Below are positions 40,194-48,347 of a stretch of 64,000 nt of DNA, piece after piece. Under the pieces are notes generated by a model. That model did no database searches. It saw only the letters and a program-made list of their open reading frames with translations, and was not told where the DNA came from. The stretch is taken from contig NZ_CP182343.1 in assembly GCF_048571125.1 (NCBI RefSeq), positions 1,116,001 to 1,180,000 on the forward strand. The letters are read 5' to 3'. How positions within the stretch are numbered: position 1 is the first letter of the stretch; each line of letters opens with the position of its first letter. The position numbers and the translations under genes were made by a program. This stretch comes from Arcobacter siniprincipis (lineage in GTDB: Bacteria > Campylobacterota > Campylobacteria > Campylobacterales > Arcobacteraceae).

Positions 40194-41945
40194 TTGAGAA
40201 CGCATTATTGTACAGAAGTTACAGAATCACTTATTGGTCAAGAAGTTACTGTTGCAGGTTGGGTAAATAGTAGAAGAGATCATGGTGGTATTATTTTTAT
40301 TGATTTAAGAGACAAGGGTGGTTTAGTACAACTTGTTGCTGATCCTGCTGATTGTAAAGATGCTTTAGAAACTGCTGAAAAAGTTAGAGATGAGTTTGTT
40401 TTGATTGCAACTGGAAAAGTAAGAGCTAGAGGTGAAGGATTAGAAAATCCAAACTTAGTAACAGGAAAAATTGAAATTGTTTTGTCTGATTTGATTATTG
40501 AAAACAGATCAAAACCTATGCCATTTGATTTAGGTGATGAAAAAGTTAATGAAGAGATTAGATTAAGAAATAGATTTTTAGAATTAAGAACAAAAAGATC
40601 TTATGATATTTTCAAACTTAGAAGTACAGCAAATATAGCTATTCGAAACTGTTTAAATGAAATGGAATTTTTAGATGTAGAAACTCCAATTTTGACTAAA
40701 TCTACACCAGAGGGTGCTAGAGATTACTTAGTCCCATCAAGAGTTCATCCTGGTGAATTTTATGCATTACCACAATCTCCTCAAATCTTTAAACAACTTC
40801 TTATGGTAAGTGGTTTTGATAAATATTTTCAAATAGCAAAATGTTTTAGAGATGAAGATTTAAGAGCAGATAGACAACCAGAATTTACTCAAATAGATGT
40901 TGAGATGAGTTTTTGTACTCAAGAAGATGTTATAAAAGTTGCTGAGAAATTGATTCATGATACTTTTACTGCTTGTGGTAAAGATGTTCCTTCAACTTTC
41001 CCAAGAATGACTTATAATGAAGCAATGGAACAATATGGAAGTGATAAACCTGATTTAAGATTTGATATGCCACTTGTAGATGTTATTGATATTTTTGCAA
41101 GAAGTTCAAATGAAATTTTTGCTGGTATTGCAAAAGATAAAGCTCATAATAGAATCAAAGCAATTAAATGTCCAAATGGAGATAATATTTTCTCAAAAAG
41201 ACAAATGAAGGCTTTTGAAGATTATGTAAGAAAATTTGGAGCTCAAGGTTTAGGGTATTTTCAAATGAAAGAAGATGGTTTAAAAGGACCATTAACAAAA
41301 TTCTTTACAGAAGCTGATTTAGAAGAGATTGTAAAAGTAACAGAACTTGAAGTAGGTGATGTTGTATTCTTTGGAGCTGGGCATAAAAAGATAGTTTGGG
41401 ATTATATGGGAAGATTTAGACTTCACTTAGCAGATCAAATGGAAATTGTTCCTGCAGATACTTTTAAATTTCTATGGGTAGTTGATTTTCCTATGTTTGA
41501 AGTGGAAGATGGAAGAGTAAAAGCTTTACATCATCCATTTACTATGCCAAAAGATTTAAATAAAGATAATCTTGAAGAAATAGAATCTATTGCTTATGAT
41601 ATTGTATTAAATGGTACAGAATTAGGTGGTGGAAGTATAAGAATTCATAAAGAGAATATTCAATCAGAAGTATTCTCTTTAATGGGAATATCAGATGAAG
41701 AAGCAAGAGAAAAATTTGGTTTCTTACTTGATGCACTTCAATTTGGTGCACCTCCACATGGTGGATTTGCTTTAGGACTTGATAGAATGATTATGCTTTT
41801 AGCTGGTACTGATTCTATTAGAGATGTTATTGCTTTCCCTAAAACACAAAGAGCACAATGTCTTATGACTCAAGCACCAAGCCCTGTTGATGAAGAACAA
41901 CTAAAAGAGCTAAGTCTAAGAATTAGAAAACAAGCTAATATCTAA
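40194..41945 (+). CDS. aspS: Aspartyl-tRNA synthetase
   Basis: The 583-residue class II synthetase has the N-terminal OB domain (VAGWVNSRRDHGG), motif 2 CFRDEDLRADRQPEFTQ, the GAD insertion and motif 3 HGGFALGLDRMIMLL. The start is the TTG at 40194 (MRTHYCTE), which fits the family N-terminus and lies 6 nt after GGAG. Outside the Gln pathway it charges tRNA-Asp; in Campylobacterota AspRS can be non-discriminating, charging tRNA-Asn as well, which the sequence alone does not settle here. Confidence 0.97.
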   Translation: MRTHYCTEVTESLIGQEVTVAGWVNSRRDHGGIIFIDLRDKGGLVQLVADPADCKDALETAEKVRDEFVLIATGKVRARGEGLENPNLVTGKIEIVLSDLIIENRSKPMPFDLGDEKVNEEIRLRNRFLELRTKRSYDIFKLRSTANIAIRNCLNEMEFLDVETPILTKSTPEGARDYLVPSRVHPGEFYALPQSPQIFKQLLMVSGFDKYFQIAKCFRDEDLRADRQPEFTQIDVEMSFCTQEDVIKVAEKLIHDTFTACGKDVPSTFPRMTYNEAMEQYGSDKPDLRFDMPLVDVIDIFARSSNEIFAGIAKDKAHNRIKAIKCPNGDNIFSKRQMKAFEDYVRKFGAQGLGYFQMKEDGLKGPLTKFFTEADLEEIVKVTELEVGDVVFFGAGHKKIVWDYMGRFRLHLADQMEIVPADTFKFLWVVDFPMFEVEDGRVKALHHPFTMPKDLNKDNLEEIESIAYDIVLNGTELGGGSIRIHKENIQSEVFSLMGISDEEAREKFGFLLDALQFGAPPHGGFALGLDRMIMLLAGTDSIRDVIAFPKTQRAQCLMTQAPSPVDEEQLKELSLRIRKQANI

Positions 41946-41960
41946 GATATTAGTTTTATA

Positions 41961-41988
41961 TAAAAAGGAAGTTTTAACTTCTTTTTTA
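41961..41988 (+). terminator. Terminator after aspS
   Basis: GAAGTT-TT-AACTTC (41968-41981) is preceded by A residues and followed by six T. It lies 20 nt after the aspS stop. Confidence 0.75.
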
Positions 41989-42000
41989 TAAACTATCATA

Positions 42001-42801
42001 ATGAAAAAATTAATATTACTCCTTATTCTTTTATCTACTTTTATTTATGCAAGAGTTTCTTATACAGTAACTATTGAACCACAAAAATTCTTTTTAGAGC
42101 GAATTGGGCAAAGTAAGGTAAAAGTTAAAACTTTATATGAAGGTGTAGATTACACTCAAAAATTAGATCATGTATATTTTAGAAGATTTGCTTTTTCGGA
42201 TGCTTATTTGACAATAGGACTTCCAGTGGAGAAGGAGTATGCAAAAGAACTACTTGGGTATAACAGTGATTTGAAAGTTATTGATACAAGTAAAGATGTT
42301 GAAAAACTTTATGATAATGGAAAGGTCAATCCTTATTTTTGGTTAGATCCTTTAAGAGTTAGAAAAGTTACAAAAGTTATGCTTGATATCCTTATAAAAA
42401 ATGATCCAAATAATAAAGAGTTTTTTGAATTAAATTATCAAACTTTGATGGTGGAGTTAGACAAAATATTTTTACGATTAAAAGATACTTTATTTTATTC
42501 TACAAATGCTGTAATGGTTTTCAATGATAAATTAGAATATTTTTTAAATAGATTTGATGTTAGATATTATCGTGCAGAAAATGAAATATTAAGTGGTCCT
42601 AAATTTACAGAAATTTATAGACTAAGTAAAGAAAAAAATATAAAATATTTAATAGTTGATAAAAGCATTAATTACAATGTTTATAATACTTGGTCAAATG
42701 CAAACAATATGGAAGTTATTCATACTGATATTTACTCTTTTAATTGGTTCGCTGATTTATTTGTTCTTTCAGACAAAATAGCCTCTAAAAAAGAGGAATA
42801 A
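42001..42801 (+). CDS. ZnuA-like periplasmic protein with lost metal ligands
   Basis: The 266-residue protein has a signal peptide (KLILLLILLSTFIYA) and the two-lobe ZnuA/cluster A-I fold: TVTIEPQKFFLERIG, the long backbone helix, and NPYFWLDPLRVRKV in place of the typical DPHxWLDP. The first and second ligand histidines appear replaced by Phe/Tyr. No permease or ATPase gene is nearby. It starts 13 nt after the aspS terminator and is followed by ygiQ after 1 nt, so it may be co-transcribed with that gene. Confidence 0.7.
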   Translation: MKKLILLLILLSTFIYARVSYTVTIEPQKFFLERIGQSKVKVKTLYEGVDYTQKLDHVYFRRFAFSDAYLTIGLPVEKEYAKELLGYNSDLKVIDTSKDVEKLYDNGKVNPYFWLDPLRVRKVTKVMLDILIKNDPNNKEFFELNYQTLMVELDKIFLRLKDTLFYSTNAVMVFNDKLEYFLNRFDVRYYRAENEILSGPKFTEIYRLSKEKNIKYLIVDKSINYNVYNTWSNANNMEVIHTDIYSFNWFADLFVLSDKIASKKEE

Positions 42802-42802
42802 A

Positions 42803-44533
42803 ATGTTTTTACCCACTACAAAAGAAGAGATGGAAAAACTTGGTTGGGAACAACTTGATGTTATTTTAATCTCAGGAGATGCTTATGTTGATTCACCGTT
42901 TATTGGTGTGGCAGTTGTTGGTAGAATACTTGAAGACTTAGGTTTTAAAGTAGGAATTATCGGACAACCAAATTTAGAAAATGGTGATATTACAAGACTT
43001 GGTGAGCCTAAGCTTTATTGGGGTGTTAGTGGTGGAAGTATTGATTCGATGGTTTCAAACTATACAGCAACTAAGAAGTTTAGAAATAGTGATGATTATA
43101 CTCCTGGTGGAAAGAATAATAAAAGGCCAGATAGAGCAACATTAGTTTATACAAATCTAATTAGACGGCATTTTAAAAATACAGTTCCTATTGTACTTGG
43201 TGGAATAGAAGCAAGTCTTAGAAGAGTTACTCATTATGATTATTGGACAAATAAATTAAAAAAACCCATTCTTTTTGATGCAAAAGCTGATTATATGATT
43301 TATGGTATGGGTGAAATTGCAATAAGAGAGTTTACTCAAGCCTTATCAAAGGGTGAAGACCCAAGAAAAGTTAGGGGCGTTTGTTATATCTCAAATGAGC
43401 CAAAAGAAGAGTATATACAACTACCTAGTCATGATGATTGTTTAAAAGATAAAAATAAATATATAGATTTATTTGATCATTTTTATCAAAATAATGACCC
43501 TATAAATGCAAATGGATTATGCCAAAAAGTTGATACCAGATTTTTGATTCAAAATCCTCCCTGTGATTATTTAGATGAAAAAGAGATGGATTATATTGCT
43601 GATTTTAAATATACAAGAGATTTACACCCTTATCATAAGCCAGAGGGAAAAGTAAAATGTTTAGAGACAGTTAAGTTCTCTATTCAAACACACCATGGAT
43701 GTTGGGGAGAGTGTAATTTTTGTGCTATTGGAGTTCATCAAGGACGAACAATACGAACAAGAAGTGAAGCAAATATCTTAAAAGAAACAAAAGAGTTCAC
43801 TACATACAAGGACTTTAAAGGTATTATCTCAGACGTTGGAGGGCCAACTGCTAATATGTATGGCTATGAGTGTGGTAAAAAGCTTAAAAAAGGTACTTGT
43901 GATGATATTAGATGTGTAGACTTTGATAGACTTTGTAAGGTTATGAAAGTGAATCACTCAAGACATTTGAAACTTTTACAAAACATTAGAAAAGTACCTG
44001 GAATAAAAAAAGCTTTTGTTGCTTCAGGTCTTAGATATGATTTTATTAGTGCTGATAAAAAACATGGATATGAATACCTAAAAGAGTTAGTTAATCATCA
44101 TATATCAGGACAAATGAAAGTAGCACCTGAACATACTTCTGATAGAGTATTAAAACTTATGGGGAAACCAGGAAAACAACCTTTAATAGAGTTCAAAAAG
44201 ATGTATGATAGACTAAATAAAGAGGCTGGTAAACAACAGTTTTTAACATATTATTTAATAGCAGCACATCCAGGGTGTGAAGAAAAAGATATGCATGAAC
44301 TAAAACATTTTACAAAACACGAATTAAAAATGAACCCAGAACAAGCACAAGTATTTACTCCTACTCCCGGAACTTATTCTAGTGTGATGTATTATACAGA
44401 ATTAGACCCAGTAACTAGAAAAAAAATCTATGTTGAAAAAGATACAAAAAGAAAAGAAAAACAAAAAGACATAGTAATTGATAAAAGTTATTACCAAAGA
44501 AGGAAATCTGGAGGGACTAGCTTCCAAAGCTAA
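42803..44533 (+). CDS. YgiQ-family radical SAM protein
   Basis: The 576-residue protein has the YgiQ N-terminal domain (DVILISGDAYVDSPFIGVAV) and a radical SAM core with GCWGECNFCAIGVHQG (CxxxCxxC) near residue 300, then ISDVGGPTANMY. It is shorter at the C-terminus than the E. coli protein. These enzymes are conserved and poorly characterised Fe-S/SAM proteins. It follows the ZnuA-like gene by one base and ends at a strong terminator. Confidence 0.88.
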   Translation: MFLPTTKEEMEKLGWEQLDVILISGDAYVDSPFIGVAVVGRILEDLGFKVGIIGQPNLENGDITRLGEPKLYWGVSGGSIDSMVSNYTATKKFRNSDDYTPGGKNNKRPDRATLVYTNLIRRHFKNTVPIVLGGIEASLRRVTHYDYWTNKLKKPILFDAKADYMIYGMGEIAIREFTQALSKGEDPRKVRGVCYISNEPKEEYIQLPSHDDCLKDKNKYIDLFDHFYQNNDPINANGLCQKVDTRFLIQNPPCDYLDEKEMDYIADFKYTRDLHPYHKPEGKVKCLETVKFSIQTHHGCWGECNFCAIGVHQGRTIRTRSEANILKETKEFTTYKDFKGIISDVGGPTANMYGYECGKKLKKGTCDDIRCVDFDRLCKVMKVNHSRHLKLLQNIRKVPGIKKAFVASGLRYDFISADKKHGYEYLKELVNHHISGQMKVAPEHTSDRVLKLMGKPGKQPLIEFKKMYDRLNKEAGKQQFLTYYLIAAHPGCEEKDMHELKHFTKHELKMNPEQAQVFTPTPGTYSSVMYYTELDPVTRKKIYVEKDTKRKEKQKDIVIDKSYYQRRKSGGTSFQS

Positions 44534-44538
44534 AAAAA

Positions 44539-44570
44539 GGGGCAAAACTTATAAGTTTTGCCCCTTTTTT
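44539..44570. terminator. 26-nt perfect palindrome terminator between ygiQ and adk
   Basis: GGGGCAAAACTTA (44539-44551) and TAAGTTTTGCCCC (44552-44564) form a perfect 13-bp inverted repeat, with A residues on the left and six T on the right. It serves both converging genes. Confidence 0.92.
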
Positions 44571-44586
44571 ATTTTTATAAAGTAAT

Positions 44587-45225
44587 TTAAAGTGCAGCAA
44601 TCATATCTTTAGTTACATCTGATACATCTTTTGTACCATCAAGTTCAACAAATACACCCATATCAGTATAAAAATCAATAAGTGGTGCTGTTTGTGCATG
44701 ATAAGCTTCTAATCTACTTTTTACAGTCTCTGCATTGTCATCTTTTCTAATGATAAGCTCTCCACCACAGTAGTCACATACATTTTCTTCTTTTGAAGGA
44801 TTAAATTCTACATGAAATGAAGCACCACATTTAGAACAAACTCTTCTTCCTGTAATTCTTCCCACAATTAGTTCATCAGGAACATTTAATGAGATTACTT
44901 TATCAAGTAATATTTCCATATCTGCCATTAATTTATCTAAAGCTTCTGCTTGAGCCAATGTTCTTGGAAAACCATCAAGGATAAAACCTTTTTTACAGTC
45001 ATCTTCAGCCAATCTATCTTTTATAATACCAATAATTGTTGAATCAGGAACTAGCTTCCCTTCATCCATGAATTTTTTTGCTTCCATTCCCATATCTGTA
45101 TTATCAGCAATAGCTGCTCTTAAAATATCTCCTGTAGAGATTTGAGGAATACCATACTTTTCAATTAAAAATTTTGCTTGTGTTCCTTTACCAGCACCTG
45201 GTGCACCAAATAGCATTAAATTCAT
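44587..45225 (-). CDS. adk: Adenylate kinase, long-lid zinc type
   Basis: The 212-residue kinase has GAPGAGKGTQA (P-loop), DGFPRTLAQA and a LID with CSKCG and CDYCG, i.e. four cysteines binding zinc. It interconverts AMP+ATP and 2 ADP. This long, zinc-lid form is unusual beside the short Campylobacterota enzyme encoded divergently 113 bp away, and may be a paralogue of separate origin. A terminator lies at its 3' end. Confidence 0.95.
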   Translation of the reverse strand: MNLMLFGAPGAGKGTQAKFLIEKYGIPQISTGDILRAAIADNTDMGMEAKKFMDEGKLVPDSTIIGIIKDRLAEDDCKKGFILDGFPRTLAQAEALDKLMADMEILLDKVISLNVPDELIVGRITGRRVCSKCGASFHVEFNPSKEENVCDYCGGELIIRKDDNAETVKSRLEAYHAQTAPLIDFYTDMGVFVELDGTKDVSDVTKDMIAAL

Positions 45226-45302
45226 AGTTTATCTTCCTTAGTTTTTAGGTATTGTATAGAAAAAGCATTTAATAACAAATAAAAAATTTAAATCAATTTA
45301 GA

Positions 45303-45308
45303 TATAAT
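45303..45308 (+). promoter_or_regulatory. TATAAT box of the second adenylate kinase
   Basis: TTTAGATATAATCATG holds a -10 box about 30 nt before the ATG at 45339; no clear -35. The same TAGATATAATC string occurs before aspS. Confidence 0.55.
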
Positions 45309-45338
45309 CATGCCACTTAAATACAACTAAGGGCATAA

Positions 45339-45908
45339 ATGAAAAAACTATTTTTAATTATTGGAGCACCTGGAAGTGGCAAAACTACAGATGCTCAATT
45401 AATAGCTGCAAAACATGATAATATCACTCATTATTCAACTGGAGATATGTTTAGAGCAGAAGTTGCAAGTGGAAGTGAAAGAGGGAAAATTATTGGTACT
45501 TATATTAGTGTTGGAAATATAGTACCAATTGACATAGCTATTGAGACAATTTTAGGGGCGATTAAAAAAGCTTCGACAGATGTGGTAATTATAGATGGTT
45601 ATCCTAGAAGTTTTGAACAAATGTCAGAACTTGACAAATATTTAAAAAATGAAGCTGAAGTTGAATTGTTAAATGTTATAGAAGTAGTAGTATCTCAAGA
45701 GGTTGCATGTGATAGAGTTCTTGGACGAGCAAGGGGAGCTGATGACAATGTTGAAGTATTTAATAATAGAATGAAAATTTATACTGAGCCATTAGATGAA
45801 ATTCAAGAGTTTTATAAAAGAAAGAATCTTTTAAAAAGAATTGATGGGGAAAGAACTATTGATGAGATTGTTGATGAAATCGATAATTTTATTCAATCAA
45901 AAATTTAA
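45339..45908 (+). CDS. adk: Adenylate kinase, short-lid Campylobacterota type
   Basis: The 189-residue protein has GAPGSGKTTDAQL and the DGYPRSFEQM motif, but a short lid without cysteines (RVLGRARGADDNVEVFNNRM). This is the form normally found as the main Adk of Campylobacter and Helicobacter relatives. With the divergent zinc-type enzyme it makes a pair. It overlaps the CinA-like gene start by one base. Confidence 0.92.
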   Translation: MKKLFLIIGAPGSGKTTDAQLIAAKHDNITHYSTGDMFRAEVASGSERGKIIGTYISVGNIVPIDIAIETILGAIKKASTDVVIIDGYPRSFEQMSELDKYLKNEAEVELLNVIEVVVSQEVACDRVLGRARGADDNVEVFNNRMKIYTEPLDEIQEFYKRKNLLKRIDGERTIDEIVDEIDNFIQSKI

Positions 45909-46663
45909 TGAAAAAAGAATTTAACTTTTACTCAGTTATTATTGGAACTGAGCTATTAAATGGGCGTCGAAAAGATGCTCATTTCTCTTTTTTAAATGAA
46001 CAACTTCTTAAAAGAGGTTGGATACACAAAGCCTCTTTTGTGATTGAAGATGATATTAACTTGATGAAAAATATTTTCAGACTTATTAAGGCTGATAAAA
46101 ACTCTGTTATGTTTTGTTTTGGCGGTATTGGAGCTACGCCTGATGATTATACAAGACAAATAGCTGCTGAAGTTTTTACAGATGGACAAATGGAATACCA
46201 TGAAAAAGCAAAAAACTTAATCATAAAACAATTTAGGGAGGAAGCATATCCCCATAGAATTGAAATGTCAAATTTACCCATAAATGCAAAGCTTCTTAAA
46301 AATGTTGTAAATAATGTAGCTGGCTTTTATTTAGAAAATAGATTTTTCTTTACACCTGGCTTTCCTTCTATGAGTCAAAGTATGGTTATTGAAGCACTTG
46401 ATAGTCATTACAAAATAAACAAAGTTAAAAAGTTTAGATTAACGCTTAGTGCTTTTTGTGGAGAAAATAACTTAATAGATATTATGAAAAAAGTTTCAAG
46501 CGAAGTTGAGTTGTCATCATTGCCTAAAATTATTGATAACAAAAGAATAGTTGTTTTATCTTTAATATCAAAAGATGAAAAACTAGTAAAAGAAAATTTC
46601 TCTATGTTTACTAAATATTTAAATGAAAAACAAATAGAGTATGAATTAAAAGACTTTGATTAA
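45908..46663 (+). CDS. CinA N-terminal/molybdopterin-binding domain protein
   Basis: The 251-residue protein shows VIIGTELLNGRRKDAH, the MoCF-fold motif FGGIGATPDDYTRQ and FTPGFPSMSQS, typical of the CinA N-terminal domain (COG1058). The deamidase part of full CinA is absent. Such stand-alone proteins act in nucleotide salvage in some bacteria. It is co-transcribed with adk and converges on the Sel1 gene with a 4-nt overlap. Confidence 0.82.
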   Translation: MKKEFNFYSVIIGTELLNGRRKDAHFSFLNEQLLKRGWIHKASFVIEDDINLMKNIFRLIKADKNSVMFCFGGIGATPDDYTRQIAAEVFTDGQMEYHEKAKNLIIKQFREEAYPHRIEMSNLPINAKLLKNVVNNVAGFYLENRFFFTPGFPSMSQSMVIEALDSHYKINKVKKFRLTLSAFCGENNLIDIMKKVSSEVELSSLPKIIDNKRIVVLSLISKDEKLVKENFSMFTKYLNEKQIEYELKDFD

Positions 46664-47310
46664 GGTTGATTGTAAAATTTAAATTTGAAGCCTTTATCTT
46701 CTTTGTACTTGGATAGATTAAAATCTTCCCAAACTTTTTTACAAAGATTATATCCTTTATCATATCCTGGTTTTGCAAAAGCATGGGCTCTTCCCATATT
46801 TTGCCAGACACCTTTTCCTGAAGCATACATAAATGCCAAGTTACATTGAGCTTGAATATATCCTTGTTTTGATGAAGCTTCATACCATTTAACAGCTTCT
46901 TTATAATCTTTATCTATAACTATTCCTGTTGTTAAAAACATACCTACTTTATTTTGTGCTGGTGCATAACCTTTTCTTGCAAGTTCTAGAAAATAAGAAA
47001 AGGCTTTTTTAGGATCATAAAAATTTGTTTGGTTACTTAAATAAAAAAGTCCTAAATTATATGTTCCTTTGATACTTCCTAAGTAAGAAGCTGCTCCAAA
47101 ATATTCTAAAGCTTTTTTATAATCTTTAAAAACATATTTCCCTTTAAAATATATTTTCCCTAATTCAAAAAAAGCATCAGGGTCATCTTTTAAAGCTTTT
47201 TCTTCATATGTATTTATTAGTTCAAGACTTTTTAATTCTTCACTTATTGAAAGATTATCTTGTGCCATTAAATTCAATACACAAAAAAGTGATAATAGGT
47301 ATTTTTTCAT
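46660..47310 (-). CDS. Sel1-like repeat protein, secreted
   Basis: The 216-residue protein has a signal peptide (MKKYLLSLFCVLNLMAQ) and four or five Sel1/TPR repeats: AFFELGKIYFKGKYVFKDYK, then GTYNLGLFYL, APAQNKVGMFL, AQCNLAFMYASGKG. Such repeats mediate protein contacts in the periplasm. It overlaps alr by 4 nt (ATGA), so it is the second gene of an operon with it. Confidence 0.88.
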   Translation of the reverse strand: MKKYLLSLFCVLNLMAQDNLSISEELKSLELINTYEEKALKDDPDAFFELGKIYFKGKYVFKDYKKALEYFGAASYLGSIKGTYNLGLFYLSNQTNFYDPKKAFSYFLELARKGYAPAQNKVGMFLTTGIVIDKDYKEAVKWYEASSKQGYIQAQCNLAFMYASGKGVWQNMGRAHAFAKPGYDKGYNLCKKVWEDFNLSKYKEDKGFKFKFYNQP

Positions 47311-48329
47311 ATTACTTCCCTTTTTAATTCTGTACTTAGTGTGGTTACTATTTCATAAGTTATTGTATTGTGAATTTTTGCTAAAGCTTTAGCATCATCA
47401 AACATACAAACTTCTTCATCTTGTGAATCTAATGATAAGTTATCCATTGATATTCTTCCTAAGACTCTAAATCCTTTTGGAGTTTTGTAAGCTTGATTTT
47501 CATTTATTCTTAAAAATCCATCTCCATATCCAATATCATAAGTTGAGACTATTATATCTTTGTCTGTTTTGTATGTTCCTCCATATCCCACAGATTGATT
47601 TTTTTTCAAGGTTCTTGTTGCAATTTTCTGTGCCCAAAGTGATAAAACTGGTTTCAAATCTATTTTATCAAAGGCAGGTGGATTTCCAATATATCCATAA
47701 CAAGCTATACCAACTCTAGCAAAATCATCATCCAAATCAGTTGTTCTAAATAGGGCAGCTGAATTACAAGAATGGAACAAAGGCAAGGGTAAAAAAAGTT
47801 GTTCACATATTCTTTTCACTTCTTCTTTCACAAGTCTAAAATTGCGCTTTTGCCAAAAGAATTCACTGTTTAGTTCATCTGCTCCTCTATGGTGTGTCAT
47901 GATACCAGTTAAATTTAAGTTTTGGCTACAAATACCATAAATAGCCTCTTTAAGCTGGTTTTTAGATATGCCATTTCTATGCATCCCTGTGTCAACTTTA
48001 AGGTGAACATTCGTATTTTTAGGAAGTTTATATATTTGTTCAAGGTGATTAATTACTATGTGAAAAGAATGTGAATAAGTGTGAAAAACATTCTCAGATA
48101 AAATTATAATATCTTCAAAAAATTCTTCAATCTTTAATGCTTCTTTAAGGTTTTTTACGACAGCTTTTTTTATTCCAAATTCTTTTGCAATTTTTGAAAT
48201 TTCTATAATTCCATGTCCATATGCATTGTCTTTTAATACAACTGCAACTTTTTCTTTTGAACCAGCTTGCTTAGAAATAATATCTAAGTTATGTAGATAA
48301 TTTTTTTTGTTTATAATAATTCTAGACAA
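47307..48329 (-). CDS. alr: Alanine racemase
   Basis: The 340-residue PLP enzyme has VVLKDNAYGHGIIEI with the PLP lysine, LKVDTGMHRNG, and ARVGIACYGY; the second catalytic residue lies in the C-terminal beta domain (GYGDGFLR). It supplies D-Ala for peptidoglycan. The start is a TTG at 48329 with AAGG upstream. Confidence 0.94.
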   Translation of the reverse strand: MSRIIINKKNYLHNLDIISKQAGSKEKVAVVLKDNAYGHGIIEISKIAKEFGIKKAVVKNLKEALKIEEFFEDIIILSENVFHTYSHSFHIVINHLEQIYKLPKNTNVHLKVDTGMHRNGISKNQLKEAIYGICSQNLNLTGIMTHHRGADELNSEFFWQKRNFRLVKEEVKRICEQLFLPLPLFHSCNSAALFRTTDLDDDFARVGIACYGYIGNPPAFDKIDLKPVLSLWAQKIATRTLKKNQSVGYGGTYKTDKDIIVSTYDIGYGDGFLRINENQAYKTPKGFRVLGRISMDNLSLDSQDEEVCMFDDAKALAKIHNTITYEIVTTLSTELKREVI

Positions 48330-48347
48330 TAACTTAACCTTGTTATT

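Noticed and set aside
40189..40197. Two-codon minicistron ATGAATTGA overlapping the aspS start
   Set aside because: It fits between the binding site and the TTG start by chance in short AT-rich sequence; there is no other support for regulation.
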